A DNA stretch of 64,000 nucleotides from Aromatoleum bremense (GTDB lineage Bacteria > Pseudomonadota > Gammaproteobacteria > Burkholderiales > Rhodocyclaceae): positions 4,030,001-4,094,000 of the forward strand of contig NZ_CP059467.1 of assembly GCF_017894365.1 (NCBI RefSeq), in the 5' to 3' direction. Shown here one piece after another: positions 13,145 through 24,190 of the stretch. Numbering within the stretch: position 1 is the stretch's first letter; each line of letters begins with the position of its first letter. Position numbers and translations under genes: made by a program. The notes beneath the pieces are model-generated. The model saw only the letters and a list, made by a program, of their open reading frames with translations. It did no database searches and was not told the origin of the DNA.

Positions 13145-13668
13145 GATTGGTGCTCCTCCCGGGCGAGTTCGTGCACGAAGCTCTGGAGTGCGGCGATGCC
13201 GAGCAACACGAATGAGGGCGAAACCGGGATATAGCCCCACCATACCGGCAGCGCGATCACCATCGACGTTTCACCGTATTCGCGCATTTCCAGCATGCCC
13301 TCCCAGATCCGCCACGCGAGGAAAAAGGCCGAGCCCGACAACAGCAGCGCCGCGACCGCATCGAGAAAGCGCTTGATCGCCGCAGGCGCCCACAGGGTGA
13401 AGAAATCGACGAACACATGCCCTTTCTTCAACTGGCAATACGGCAGGCACATCGCAATCCCCATTGCCGACAGCATCTGCACCAGCTCGTAGTCGCCCGG
13501 CACCGGCAGGTTGAACAATGCCCGCCCGAGCACGCTGGCGACCGACATGACCGCCTCGACGATGAACAAGGCACCGCCGAGTATCGCGATGGCTCGGCAT
13601 GCCAATTCGACGGCCTTGGCGACCGGCCCGATGGCGACAGCCACCGGATGAACCATGGACTGCGCCAT
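13141..13668 (-). CDS. dctQ: TRAP transporter small membrane subunit
   Basis: This 175-residue protein has four predicted transmembrane segments and the DctQ layout, including the L-P-V-P-G-D-Y-E-L-V-Q-M segment and the L-P-Y-C-Q-L-K-K-G-H-V-F-V-D-F motif typical of the family. It is the small partner of DctM. The start at 13668 (M-A-Q-S-M-V-H-P) follows a GAGAGG ribosome binding site. An upstream in-frame start 20 codons earlier would add a polar stretch that does not fit the family. The stop overlaps the dctM start. Confidence 0.92.
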   Translation of the reverse strand: MAQSMVHPVAVAIGPVAKAVELACRAIAILGGALFIVEAVMSVASVLGRALFNLPVPGDYELVQMLSAMGIAMCLPYCQLKKGHVFVDFFTLWAPAAIKRFLDAVAALLLSGSAFFLAWRIWEGMLEMREYGETSMVIALPVWWGYIPVSPSFVLLGIAALQSFVHELAREEHQS

Positions 13669-13744
13669 GAGCGCCTCTCCCGTTCGATAAAAAAATCGCC
13701 CTTGACCGGCGGCGCAAGGCGCTGCCACCGGCCCGCGGCAACGC

Positions 13745-14770
13745 TCACTTGGAATACTGCTTCACCAGCGCGGCGGCTTCATCATGGAGCTTCTTGCCAT
13801 CGGCGCCCTTCGCGGAGATTTCCCTGATCCACTCGTCGGCGACCGGCCGGGTGGCGGCCTGCCATTTCGCCATCTCCGCGGCGGGAAGCTGGTAGACCGT
13901 GTTGCCGTGCGCCACCGCGGCTTCGCGCCCGGCTGCGTCGGCGCCCTTGAACTGGGCGGCCACCCAGGCCGAGACCTCGCGGCCGCTGTTGTCGTCGATG
14001 ACCTTCTTCAGCTCGGCGGGCAGGCTGTCGTATTTCTTCTGGTTCATGACGAAAATCATCGTCGCGGTGGTCATCGCATACTCGCCGCCCGCCTCGGCGT
14101 GGAACCGGGTCAGCTCATGGGTCTTGGTTGCGGGTACCACTTCCCATGGGATCAGCGCGCCTTCGATCACGCCTTTGGCGAGGCTCTCGGCCATCTGCGG
14201 CACCGGCATCCCCACCGGGGTCGCACCGAGCGAGGCGAGCAGCTTGTTGCCGAGGCGCGACGGGGCGCGCACCTTCATGCCTTTGATATCGTCCAGGGTG
14301 TTCACCCGCTTGTCGCGGAAATGAAGCTGGTTGGGGCCGTTCACCCAGACGGCGATCGGCTTGAGGCCGGCGAACTCGTTCATCGCGTTGTTCTGCACGA
14401 AGTCCCACATCGCCCGCGAAGACGCCTCGTGGGTAGTGGTGAAGAACGGCAGCTCGAACACTTCCGAGACCGGGAAGCGCCCCGGCGTATAGCCTGGCAG
14501 CGTCCACACGATGTCGGCCACGCCGTCACGGGCCTGATTCAGGAGCTGCGGCGGCGTGCCGCCCAACTGCATCGCCGGGTAGATCTGGCACTTGAGCTTG
14601 CCCTGGGACTCGGCGGCGATCTTGTCGCACCACGGGGTGATGAACTTGGTGTGCGCCGGCGACACCGGCGGCAGGAAGTGCGCGACCTTCAGTACGACCT
14701 CCTGCGCCTGCGCGGCGAAGGGAATCAGGGTGGCGGCGACAATGCCGAATGCCAGGCTGCGAATTTTCAT
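13745..14770 (-). CDS. dctP: TRAP transporter solute-binding protein
   Basis: DctP binds the substrate in the periplasm and delivers it to DctQM. The 341-residue protein starts with a Sec signal peptide (M-K-I-R-S-L-A-F, hydrophobic core, cleavage likely after A-A-Q-A at about 22). The mature chain has the family pattern V-A-H-F-L-P-P-V-S-P-A-H near the start and the central K-V-R-A-P-S-R segment, whose arginine usually grips the substrate carboxylate. It lies 64 bp after pobA and 76 bp before dctQ on the same strand. The pobA linkage suggests uptake of 4-hydroxybenzoate or a related acid. Confidence 0.94.
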   Translation of the reverse strand: MKIRSLAFGIVAATLIPFAAQAQEVVLKVAHFLPPVSPAHTKFITPWCDKIAAESQGKLKCQIYPAMQLGGTPPQLLNQARDGVADIVWTLPGYTPGRFPVSEVFELPFFTTTHEASSRAMWDFVQNNAMNEFAGLKPIAVWVNGPNQLHFRDKRVNTLDDIKGMKVRAPSRLGNKLLASLGATPVGMPVPQMAESLAKGVIEGALIPWEVVPATKTHELTRFHAEAGGEYAMTTATMIFVMNQKKYDSLPAELKKVIDDNSGREVSAWVAAQFKGADAAGREAAVAHGNTVYQLPAAEMAKWQAATRPVADEWIREISAKGADGKKLHDEAAALVKQYSK

Positions 14771-14834
14771 TGGTGTCTCCTCATCAACGGCTGCGAATCA
14801 CGAAAGGCCCCAGCCGGGGGATTCCGGGGGATTG

Positions 14835-17056
<2,222 letters not shown>

Positions 17057-17058
17057 CG

Positions 17059-18024
17059 TCAGACGCCCGCGGCCTCGAGCTGCTGCTCGAGCTGGTGCAG
17101 CACGCGGTAGCACGGCAGCACCTGCGCGACGCTGGCGTTGGGCTCGCGGCCTTCGCGGATCGCGGCGAAGAACTCGCGGTCCTGCAGCTCGATGCCGTTC
17201 ATCGACACGTCGACGCGGCTGACGTCGATCTTCTCTTCCTTGCCGTTCATCAGGTCGTCGTAGCGGGCGATGTAGGTGCCGGTGTCGCCGATATAGCGGA
17301 AGAAGGTGCCGAGCGGACCGTCGTTGTTGAACGACAGCGACAGCGTGCAGATCGCGCCGGTCGAGCTCTTCAGCTGAATCGACATGTCCATCGCGATGCC
17401 CAACTCCGGATGGATCGGCCCCTGGATCGCGTTGGCCTGCACGATCTCGCCACCGCTCTGGTACGCGAACAGGTCGACCGTGTGCGCGGCGTGGTGCCAC
17501 AGCAGGTGATCCGTCCAGCTGCGCGGCTGGCCGAGCGCGTTCATGTTCGTGCGACGGAAGAAGTAGGTCTGCACATCCATCTGCTGGATGTTGAATTCGC
17601 CCGCCCGGATCTTCTTGTGCACCCACTGGTGGCTGGGGTTGAAGCGACGGGTGTGGCCGACCATCGCAACCAGCCCCGTTTCCTTCTGCATGCGGGCGAC
17701 TTCATCCGCGCCCTTCAGGGTGTCGGCGAGCGGAATCTCGACCTGCACGTGCTTGCCGGCCTTCAGGCACTGGATCGACTGGTCTGCGTGCATCTCGGTC
17801 GGCGTGCACAGGATCACCGCATCGACTTCCGGCAGCGCGAGGCTGTCGGCCAGGTCGGTGGCGATGTGGCCGATGCCGTACTTGTCGGCGACTTCCCGGG
17901 TCTTGTCCAGATCGCGGCTCACCAGCGAGACGACCTCGACGCCGTCGATGTTCGTGATGCCGTCCAGGTGCTTGATGCCGAATGCGCCGGCGCCGGCCAG
18001 CGCGACCTTGATCGTGTTGGTCAT
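17059..18024 (-). CDS. ligC: 4-carboxy-2-hydroxymuconate-6-semialdehyde dehydrogenase
   Basis: LigC oxidises the ring-fission product of protocatechuate (as its hemiacetal) to 2-pyrone-4,6-dicarboxylate with NAD(P)+. The 321-residue Gfo/Idh/MocA-type enzyme has an N-terminal Rossmann motif A-G-A-G-A-F-G, the C-T-P-T-E-M-H-A-D segment, and the H-V-Q-V-E-I-P-L and G-H-T-R-R-F-N-P-S-H segments seen in LigC/PmdC. Its ATG lies 4 nt from the left end of an IS1182-type element. The insertion removed the upstream GGAG inside the ligB end that would have served as ribosome binding site (10 nt from the ATG), so translation is probably weakened. Confidence 0.95.
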   Translation of the reverse strand: MTNTIKVALAGAGAFGIKHLDGITNIDGVEVVSLVSRDLDKTREVADKYGIGHIATDLADSLALPEVDAVILCTPTEMHADQSIQCLKAGKHVQVEIPLADTLKGADEVARMQKETGLVAMVGHTRRFNPSHQWVHKKIRAGEFNIQQMDVQTYFFRRTNMNALGQPRSWTDHLLWHHAAHTVDLFAYQSGGEIVQANAIQGPIHPELGIAMDMSIQLKSSTGAICTLSLSFNNDGPLGTFFRYIGDTGTYIARYDDLMNGKEEKIDVSRVDVSMNGIELQDREFFAAIREGREPNASVAQVLPCYRVLHQLEQQLEAAGV

Positions 18025-18025
18025 G

Positions 18026-18028
18026 TCA
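18026..18028. repeat. Target-site duplication of the IS1182-type element, left copy
   Basis: TCA here (TGA on the operon strand) matches TCA at 19548-19550 across the element. Removing the element and one copy joins the ligB stop codon to the ligC start with a single C between them, a spacing in keeping with the other genes of this operon. Confidence 0.65.
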
Positions 18029-19547
18029 GAGTTTGTGAATCTTTCGTTCGCAGGACCGATTAGACGCGCGAGCGAGGTTGACGCCGTTTTGCTTGGCGCG
18101 AGAGGTTTTTTGCATCATTTGTAGCGCTATCGACCGTTCATTTGGCGTTTTTCCCCATTTTTCGCCCCTTAAACCCCGATTCCGGGAACTGCGGACGCAC
18201 CTGTCCCTAGCCCGAGCAATTCCGGTGCGAGGCTGACCATGCGCATCAGGTTGTGCGCCAAAGCAAAGATCAGCATCACACACTTGACCTTCGCCAGACC
18301 CCGCACCCGGAACTGCTGCAGGCCGCGGTTGCGGCTGTGCGCATTGACGCATTCGGCCGTCGCCGCTCGCCGCTTGTAAATGACCTTGGCCTCGTCCGTG
18401 CCCATCCGCTGCCGCCAGGCCGCCACCGCTTCGCTGTCGCTGGCCTTCGCCTGGTGCGGATCGACCGCCTTGTCCTTGGGTTGCGGCACCGGCCCATAAA
18501 CGACGGTGCTTTGGCTCGCCTGCTCGATCTGCTCGTGCCCGACGTAGCCGCCATCGACCAACCAAGCTTCGGGCAGCTGACCGCAGCGCGCGGTGACCTG
18601 CTCGATCATCGGCACCATCTGCCCTTGGTCGCTGCCGACGGTGGCCACCTCGACCCCCACGATCACCAGCGAGTCGGCGTCGCTCGCCAGTTGCGGGTTG
18701 TACGCCGGCCGAAAGCCGCCGTCGCCCATCTTCATCACCGTCGCTTCGGCATCGGTCATCGACGCGCGCGCCTGGTCGGGGTTTTTGCCTTGCCGCTGCT
18801 TGATCGCTTCGATCTCGGGCAGCCGCGCCAGCGCCTTCTCAAGACGCGCTTCACGCTCTTTCGCCGCCCGTAGCCGGGCCGCTTCCCGCGCCCGTTCGGC
18901 CTGCGCCGGGTCCGCCTCCGCCTCGGCTTTGAGCCGCGCCACGGCCGCGCGCGCCGCCTCCAGGTAGCCTTCGAGCTTCTCCTTGCGGCGAAACGAGCCC
19001 GCCCCGGCGCTCGCCCGCACCCGCATCCCGTCCTGCGCCACCTGTTTGAGCTTGACCACCCCGGCCGCCATCAGGCTGGCGATGCTCACACTCAGCAACT
19101 CGTCCAGCCCTTCGCCCTGATCCTTGCGAAAGTCCGAAAGGGTGTGGTGATTGACCTGAACACCGCCGCACAACCAGCGGTAGGCGTCATGCGATTCGAG
19201 CAGCCGTGACACCGCCCGCGCGCTGCCCACCCCGTCGAGCGTGGCGTACAACCACAGCGCCAGCAAAATCTCCGGCGCGATTGCCGAGCGGCCCACCCCG
19301 CCATCGACCGCACGAATCCCGGCGTAGAACCGTGACAGGTCTTGCCGCTCGACGTACGCCCACACCAGGCGCGCCCGATGCCCCTCCGGCAGCAGTGACT
19401 CCAGGTCACTCGCCCGAAACTCCATCTGCCCCCGGTTGGGCCGCAGCACCCGTGCTCGCGTCTTCGTCATCGGCGCAAATCCAGACCTCGTAGCAAGACC
19501 TGATTATACCAAAGACATATAACTGGCCGGGGATTTTTCACAGCCTC
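18029..19547 (-). mobile_element. IS1182-type insertion sequence between ligB and ligC
   Basis: The element is 1519 bp and carries one transposase gene on the operon strand. Its ends form a short imperfect inverted repeat: GAGTTTGTGAA at the left and GAGGCTGTGAA read inward from the right, matching at 9 of 11 positions. The flanks are a candidate 3-bp duplication, TCA. The transposase is typical of the IS1182 group of the IS5-like superfamily. Because the transposase reads toward ligC, read-through could supply transcription to ligC and the genes behind it. The boundaries come from the repeats and the reconstructed flanks, not from a database match. Confidence 0.8.
18169..19470 (-). CDS. IS1182-family transposase
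   Basis: This 433-residue DDE transposase has the N-terminal R-L-V-W-A-Y and Y-A-G-I-R-A-V region with a DUF772-like helical part, ending in D-A-Y-R-W-L-C-G-G and S-D-F-R-K-D. A charged, probably coiled-coil insert lies at about 160-230 (E-K-L-E-G-Y-L-E-A, many K/E/A). The catalytic residues can be read as Asp in A-Q-D-G-M-R-V, Asp in V-D-G-G-Y-V-G and Glu in A-A-T-A-E-C-V-N-A. The frame is intact, so the element may still be mobile. Confidence 0.92.
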   Translation of the reverse strand: MTKTRARVLRPNRGQMEFRASDLESLLPEGHRARLVWAYVERQDLSRFYAGIRAVDGGVGRSAIAPEILLALWLYATLDGVGSARAVSRLLESHDAYRWLCGGVQVNHHTLSDFRKDQGEGLDELLSVSIASLMAAGVVKLKQVAQDGMRVRASAGAGSFRRKEKLEGYLEAARAAVARLKAEAEADPAQAERAREAARLRAAKEREARLEKALARLPEIEAIKQRQGKNPDQARASMTDAEATVMKMGDGGFRPAYNPQLASDADSLVIVGVEVATVGSDQGQMVPMIEQVTARCGQLPEAWLVDGGYVGHEQIEQASQSTVVYGPVPQPKDKAVDPHQAKASDSEAVAAWRQRMGTDEAKVIYKRRAATAECVNAHSRNRGLQQFRVRGLAKVKCVMLIFALAHNLMRMVSLAPELLGLGTGASAVPGIGV

Positions 19548-19715
19548 TCAGTTGTTCTCCAGGATCAGGTGTCCGACCGCGGTATTCGAGGCGGGCACGT
19601 GGTAGAAACGATGCTTCACGGTCGGCGCGGGGCCGCCGGCGACATCGCTCATCGCGCCGCGCGCGATCAGCCACATCACGAGTTCGACGCCTTCGGAACC
19701 GGCCTCGCGCACATA
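19548..19715 (-). pseudogene. ligB: 3' fragment of ligB, cut off by the ISAzo13-type element
   Basis: This fragment encodes the last 55 residues of protocatechuate 4,5-dioxygenase beta chain: Y/V-R-E-A-G-S-E-G-V-E-L-V-M-W-L-I, then Y-H-V-P-A-S-N-T-A-V-G and a stop at 19548-19550. It has no start codon of its own apart from ones inside the insertion sequence. If the element and one ATA copy are removed, the frame joins the upstream part exactly (P-H-I-D-Y followed by V-R-E-A-G). By counting 47 residues from the His of G-G-M-S-H, the Fe-binding Glu of the family falls in G-V-E-L of this fragment. Confidence 0.93.
19713..19715. repeat. Target-site duplication of the ISAzo13-type element, left copy
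   Basis: ATA here is repeated at 21112-21114 on the other side of the element. One copy belongs to the original Tyr codon (TAT on the operon strand) of ligB, which confirms both the element boundary and the insertion point. Confidence 0.85.
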
Positions 19716-19739
19716 GGGGACGTCGGATAACAATTTCCC
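19716..19739 (+). repeat. Left inverted repeat of the ISAzo13-type element
   Basis: The 24-bp end starts GGGGACGTCGGATAA and ends TTTCCC. It pairs with the right end at 21088-21111 with five mismatches, at positions 8, 16, 17, 19 and 20 of the repeat. Confidence 0.85.
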
Positions 19740-19798
19740 GTTGAGGGATCGCAGAGCGGGGATTGCGGTCACACCTTCCAAGCGGTTGGAGGTGCGCC

Positions 19799-20437
19799 AT
19801 GTCTCACTTTGTCGTTCATGTTTGTAGTTGCCCGGCCTGCCAGTCGGAAGCGGAAGAGCACGCGGTGACGCGCGCGCTGCATCATCAAGCCAATCTGTTC
19901 GTGAGTCGCCTGGACGAGCAGCAACGGCGCTGGTATTGCGCGCTGGAATCGAAACGCCTCGGTCATGGGGGCGAGCAGTTGATCGCTCGCATCACCGGCG
20001 TCAGCGAGAAGACGATCCGCCGCGGTCGGCGGGAGCTTGCAGCCGAGCTGGCCGAGTGTCCCGTTGGCCGAATCCGGCACGCCGGCGGGGGTCGCCCCGC
20101 CGCCGAAGTCCGCGATCCCGAGCTGGAGAGTACGCTCGAGCGCTTGCTCGCCCCGGAGACGGCTGGCAATCCGCAGGGGCGCGGCAAATACAAGCGTAGC
20201 TCGTTGCGCCAGCTGAGCCGTCGCCTCGCGCAAGGCGGGCATCGAGCCAGCGCCGATACGGTTGGGCGCCTGGTCAGAAAGCTCGGCTATTCGCCGCGCG
20301 TCAATGCCCGGCGCAAGGAGGCAAAATCGTCGCCACCGGAACGCGATGCCCAGTTCAACTACATCGATGAACGAAAGGAAGAGTTCCTCGCGAAGGGTGA
20401 GCCGGTGATCAGCGTCGACACGAAAAAAAAGAGTTGA
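19799..20437 (+). CDS. ISAzo13-family transposase, upstream frame (orfA part)
   Basis: The product of the zero frame is 212 residues. It starts M-S-H-F-V-V-H-V after a good GGAGG site at 19788-19792. It contains a cysteine pair (C-S-C-P-A-C), a helix-turn-helix-like part (G-V-S-E-K-T-I-R-R-G-R-R-E-L) for DNA binding, and ends in V-I-S-V-D-T-K-K-K-S-stop. The Asp of V-D-T-K is the first residue of the DDE triad. The remaining catalytic residues are in the -1 frame, so this product alone should not transpose but could act as a regulator. Confidence 0.88.
   Translation: MSHFVVHVCSCPACQSEAEEHAVTRALHHQANLFVSRLDEQQRRWYCALESKRLGHGGEQLIARITGVSEKTIRRGRRELAAELAECPVGRIRHAGGGRPAAEVRDPELESTLERLLAPETAGNPQGRGKYKRSSLRQLSRRLAQGGHRASADTVGRLVRKLGYSPRVNARRKEAKSSPPERDAQFNYIDERKEEFLAKGEPVISVDTKKKS
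20425..20431 (+). promoter_or_regulatory. Candidate programmed -1 frameshift site A_AAA_AAG
   Basis: In the upstream frame the codons read ACG AAA AAA AAG AGT TGA, so the heptamer A AAA AAG is in the phase used by known -1 slippage sites such as dnaX. Slipping back one base gives K-K-K-E-L-I-G-N-F and continues for 220 codons to the stop at 21094-21096. This fuses the first catalytic Asp to the other DDE residues. Confidence 0.8.
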
Positions 20438-21087
20438 TTGGCAACTTCAGGAATGCCGGGCAGACTTGGTGTCGAGAGCCAGAAGCCGTGCTGGTGCATG
20501 ACTTTCCGCAAGATGCCGTCGGCCGGGCCATTCCATACGGCATCTACAGCCTCAATGACAATCACGGGTATGTGGGCGTCGGCGACTGCTTCGACACGCC
20601 GCGCTTTGCCGTGGAAACCATTCGTGACTGGTGGGGATACGAAGGCTATCGCCATTACCCGCAGGCGAAGCGGCTCCTGATTCTGGCTGATGCGGGCGGT
20701 TCGAACAGCTGCCGCTCGCGGGTCTGGAAAGCCCAGCTCCAGGAACAGCTCTGCGATGGCTGTGGACTGGATGTTACGGTTTGTCATTACCCGACGGGCT
20801 GTTCGAAGTGGAACCCGATCGAGCATCGGCTGTTCAGTCAGATCAGCCTGAACTGGGCGGGCAAGCCGCTGCGCAGCTTCGAGATGCTGACGAGCTACAT
20901 CGCAGCGACGAGCACGCGAACCGGGCTCACGGTCACCGGAGTGCTCAAGCGCGGCGGCAACGAACTGGGCGAGCGCGTTACCGACGACGAAATGAAGCGG
21001 CTTCGGCTGACCCGACATTCCGTCTGCCCGCAGTGGAACTACACGCTGCGGCCCCGCAATCCGAAGGCACGGCGCTGGGCGAAAATA

Positions 21088-21096
<9 letters not shown>
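20429..21096 (+). CDS. ISAzo13-family transposase, downstream frame (catalytic part)
   Basis: This frame lacks a convincing start of its own and is reached by -1 frameshifting from the upstream frame; the joined protein would be about 432 residues. It contains D-N-H-G-Y-V-G-V-G, the second catalytic Asp in L-I-L-A-D-A-G-G-S-N, and the catalytic Glu in W-N-P-I-E-H-R-L-F-S. The final residues K-I-G-R end 15 bp before the right end of the element. All catalytic residues look intact, so the element could be active if frameshifting occurs. Confidence 0.88.
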
Positions 21097-22277
<1,181 letters not shown>

Positions 22278-22300
22278 TCCGGTTCTCCTCCTCTAAAAAA

Positions 22301-23215
22301 TCAGACCTCTTCGGGCCAGTACAGGCGCATCGGGTTGTCCACCAGCAGCTTCCGCTGCAATTCGGCGGTCGGCGCGACATGCGGGATAAAGTCCACCAGC
22401 AGGCCGTCGTCCGGCATATGGTCCTTCAGGTTCGGATGCGGCCAGTCGGTGCCCCACAGCACGCGGTCGGGGAACGCCTCGACGATACGCTTCGCGAACG
22501 GCACCACGTCGCGGTAAGCGGCCCGCTCGCCGTCCAGCGCCTGCGGCCCGGTCACCGACAGCCGCTCCGGGCAGCTCACCTTGGACCACACGTTCGGGTT
22601 GTCGCGCATGAACTTCACGAACAGCTCGAACTCCGGCCCATCGACGGGCTTCGTCACGTCCGGACGGCCCATGTGATCGACGACCACCGCCGTCGGCAGC
22701 GCAATGAAGAAATCCCACAGCTCGGGCAGATCCACCGCCTCGAAATAGATCACGACATGCCAGCCCAGCGGCGCGATGCGGTTGGCGATCTCCAGCAGCT
22801 CGTCCTTCGGCGTGAAATCCACCAGCCGCTTGACGAAATTGAAGCGTACCCCGCGCACGCCGGCGGCATGCAGATCCTGCAGTTCCCGGTCGGTGATCGT
22901 GCGACGCACCGTCGCGACGCCGCGCGCGCGGCCATCCGAGTTGACCAGCGCATCGACCATCGCGCGGTTGTCGGCGCCGTGGCAGGTCGCCTGCACGACC
23001 ACGTTGCGTGCGAAGCCGAGATGGTCGCGTAGCGCGTACAACTGCGCCTTGCCCGCATCGCAGGGCGTGTACTTGCGCTCTGGCGCATAGGGGAACTCGG
23101 CGCCCGGGCCGAAGACATGGCAATGCGCATCGACCGCGCCCGCCGGCAACTGGAAGCGGGGCCTGGAGGGGCGCGCGTACCAATCGAGCCAGCCGGGGGT
23201 TTTCTGGAATTCCAT
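22301..23215 (-). CDS. ligI: 2-pyrone-4,6-dicarboxylate hydrolase
   Basis: LigI opens the lactone 2-pyrone-4,6-dicarboxylate to give 4-oxalomesaconate. The 304-residue amidohydrolase-fold protein has H-C-H at 31-33 (D-A-H-C-H-V-F-G-P), matching the numbering of known LigI, and the catalytic Asp region W-G-T-D-W-P-H-P-N. The start M-E-F-Q-K-T-P-G-W-L at 23215 gives the usual family length. A longer in-frame extension upstream shows no family similarity. It sits between the DUF1932-type gene and ligA. Confidence 0.96.
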   Translation of the reverse strand: MEFQKTPGWLDWYARPSRPRFQLPAGAVDAHCHVFGPGAEFPYAPERKYTPCDAGKAQLYALRDHLGFARNVVVQATCHGADNRAMVDALVNSDGRARGVATVRRTITDRELQDLHAAGVRGVRFNFVKRLVDFTPKDELLEIANRIAPLGWHVVIYFEAVDLPELWDFFIALPTAVVVDHMGRPDVTKPVDGPEFELFVKFMRDNPNVWSKVSCPERLSVTGPQALDGERAAYRDVVPFAKRIVEAFPDRVLWGTDWPHPNLKDHMPDDGLLVDFIPHVAPTAELQRKLLVDNPMRLYWPEEV

Positions 23216-23246
23216 GATTGTCCTTTGATTCAGCCGGCCGGCGGCT

Positions 23247-24182
23247 TCAGACCTTGCCGTCCGGTCTTGCCGACGCGAGGATGCGGTCGGCTTCCGTCCG
23301 CCAGTCGGGGCTGCGGGCAAAGCTCTGGTCGGCCCGGTCGCCGAACACGCCCGCGTCGGCCTGATCGGCCATCCACGCCTGGCGCTCGGCGGTGCCGGCG
23401 GCGCACCACGGCTCGAGGCCGGCCTCCCGCACCGTCTGCGCCACTTCCCGCATTTCCTCGGCGCGGCGCCGGCCGTGCTCGATGACCCGCTGGAAGAAGT
23501 AGCTCGCCTGCTGTTCCCAGTCGATGTCGGGAAAGGTCTCGTACAGCGAGGCGACGACCGCATCCTCGACGCCGTAGGCGCGCGCGGCGGTGAAGCTCTC
23601 GATGACCATTGCTTCGAGCCCCTTGATCATCACGCTGCGGCACATCTTCGTCGCCGAGGCGACGCCGAGCCGCTCCGACGCGAGCTTCGCGGAAAATCCA
23701 AGCGCATCGAGCGCCGGCAGCAGCAGGGCGGCGTTCCCGCCGCCGAGCCGCAGCGGCACGCGGATGCGGTAGGGCGGCACCGAAGTCATCACCGCGCCTT
23801 CGACGTAGCGCCCCCCTGCCCCGTCGATCAACCCGGCGGCGCGGATCTTGGCACCGGGCGAAGCGGAGTTGAAGTCAAGGAAGAAGCTGCCCGGCCGCAG
23901 CGCCGACGCGCACGCTTCGGCCACCGCCACGGTCTGGCTGGCGGTCACCGCGGACACGATGAGGTCCGCCTGCGCGGCCAGTTCGGTGTGGGACGCGGCC
24001 AGCGTCACGCCGTGCCGCGCGGCGTGCTCGCGCAGCGGCGCTTCGAGCGGGCCGCCGAGCTTGAGGTCGCAGGCGACGATCCGCACGCCCTGCGCGCGCA
24101 GATCTTCGGCGAGGATGCGCCCGACCTCGCCGTAACCGACGAGGCCGACGCACCAGTGCAGAGGATTGGTGGGCGCGCTCAT
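23247..24182 (-). CDS. NAD(P)-dependent dehydrogenase of the 6PGDH/DUF1932 type
   Basis: The 311-residue protein has an N-terminal Rossmann motif (G-L-V-G-Y-G-E-V-G-R) and the D-L-I-V-S-A-V-T-A and D-F-N-S-A-S-P-G segments of 3-hydroxyacid/6-phosphogluconate dehydrogenase relatives. The C-terminal helical part includes K-M-C-R-S-V-M-I-K-G-L-E-A, where the lysines match the usual catalytic region, and looks like DUF1932. It lies 8 bp after ligK and 31 bp before ligI, squarely inside the pathway. No standard step of protocatechuate 4,5-cleavage needs it, so its substrate is unknown. Confidence 0.88.
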   Translation of the reverse strand: MSAPTNPLHWCVGLVGYGEVGRILAEDLRAQGVRIVACDLKLGGPLEAPLREHAARHGVTLAASHTELAAQADLIVSAVTASQTVAVAEACASALRPGSFFLDFNSASPGAKIRAAGLIDGAGGRYVEGAVMTSVPPYRIRVPLRLGGGNAALLLPALDALGFSAKLASERLGVASATKMCRSVMIKGLEAMVIESFTAARAYGVEDAVVASLYETFPDIDWEQQASYFFQRVIEHGRRRAEEMREVAQTVREAGLEPWCAAGTAERQAWMADQADAGVFGDRADQSFARSPDWRTEADRILASARPDGKV

Positions 24183-24190
24183 GGCGGACG

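Noticed and set aside
11714..13234. A 506-codon open frame antisense to dctM, very rich in His, Arg, Asp and Gln
   Set aside because: The composition is what a hydrophobic membrane protein gives when read from the other strand; DctM matches its family throughout.
19548..19781. A 77-residue small gene that could be read as stand-alone
   Set aside because: Its first 22 codons lie inside the insertion sequence and the rest is the ligB C-terminus; it is a fragment, not a gene.
20423..20437. The transposase break as a plain inactivating frameshift
   Set aside because: The A_AAA_AAG heptamer is in the right phase for -1 slippage and both frames are otherwise intact, so programmed frameshifting is the better reading, although an error in the A run cannot be excluded.
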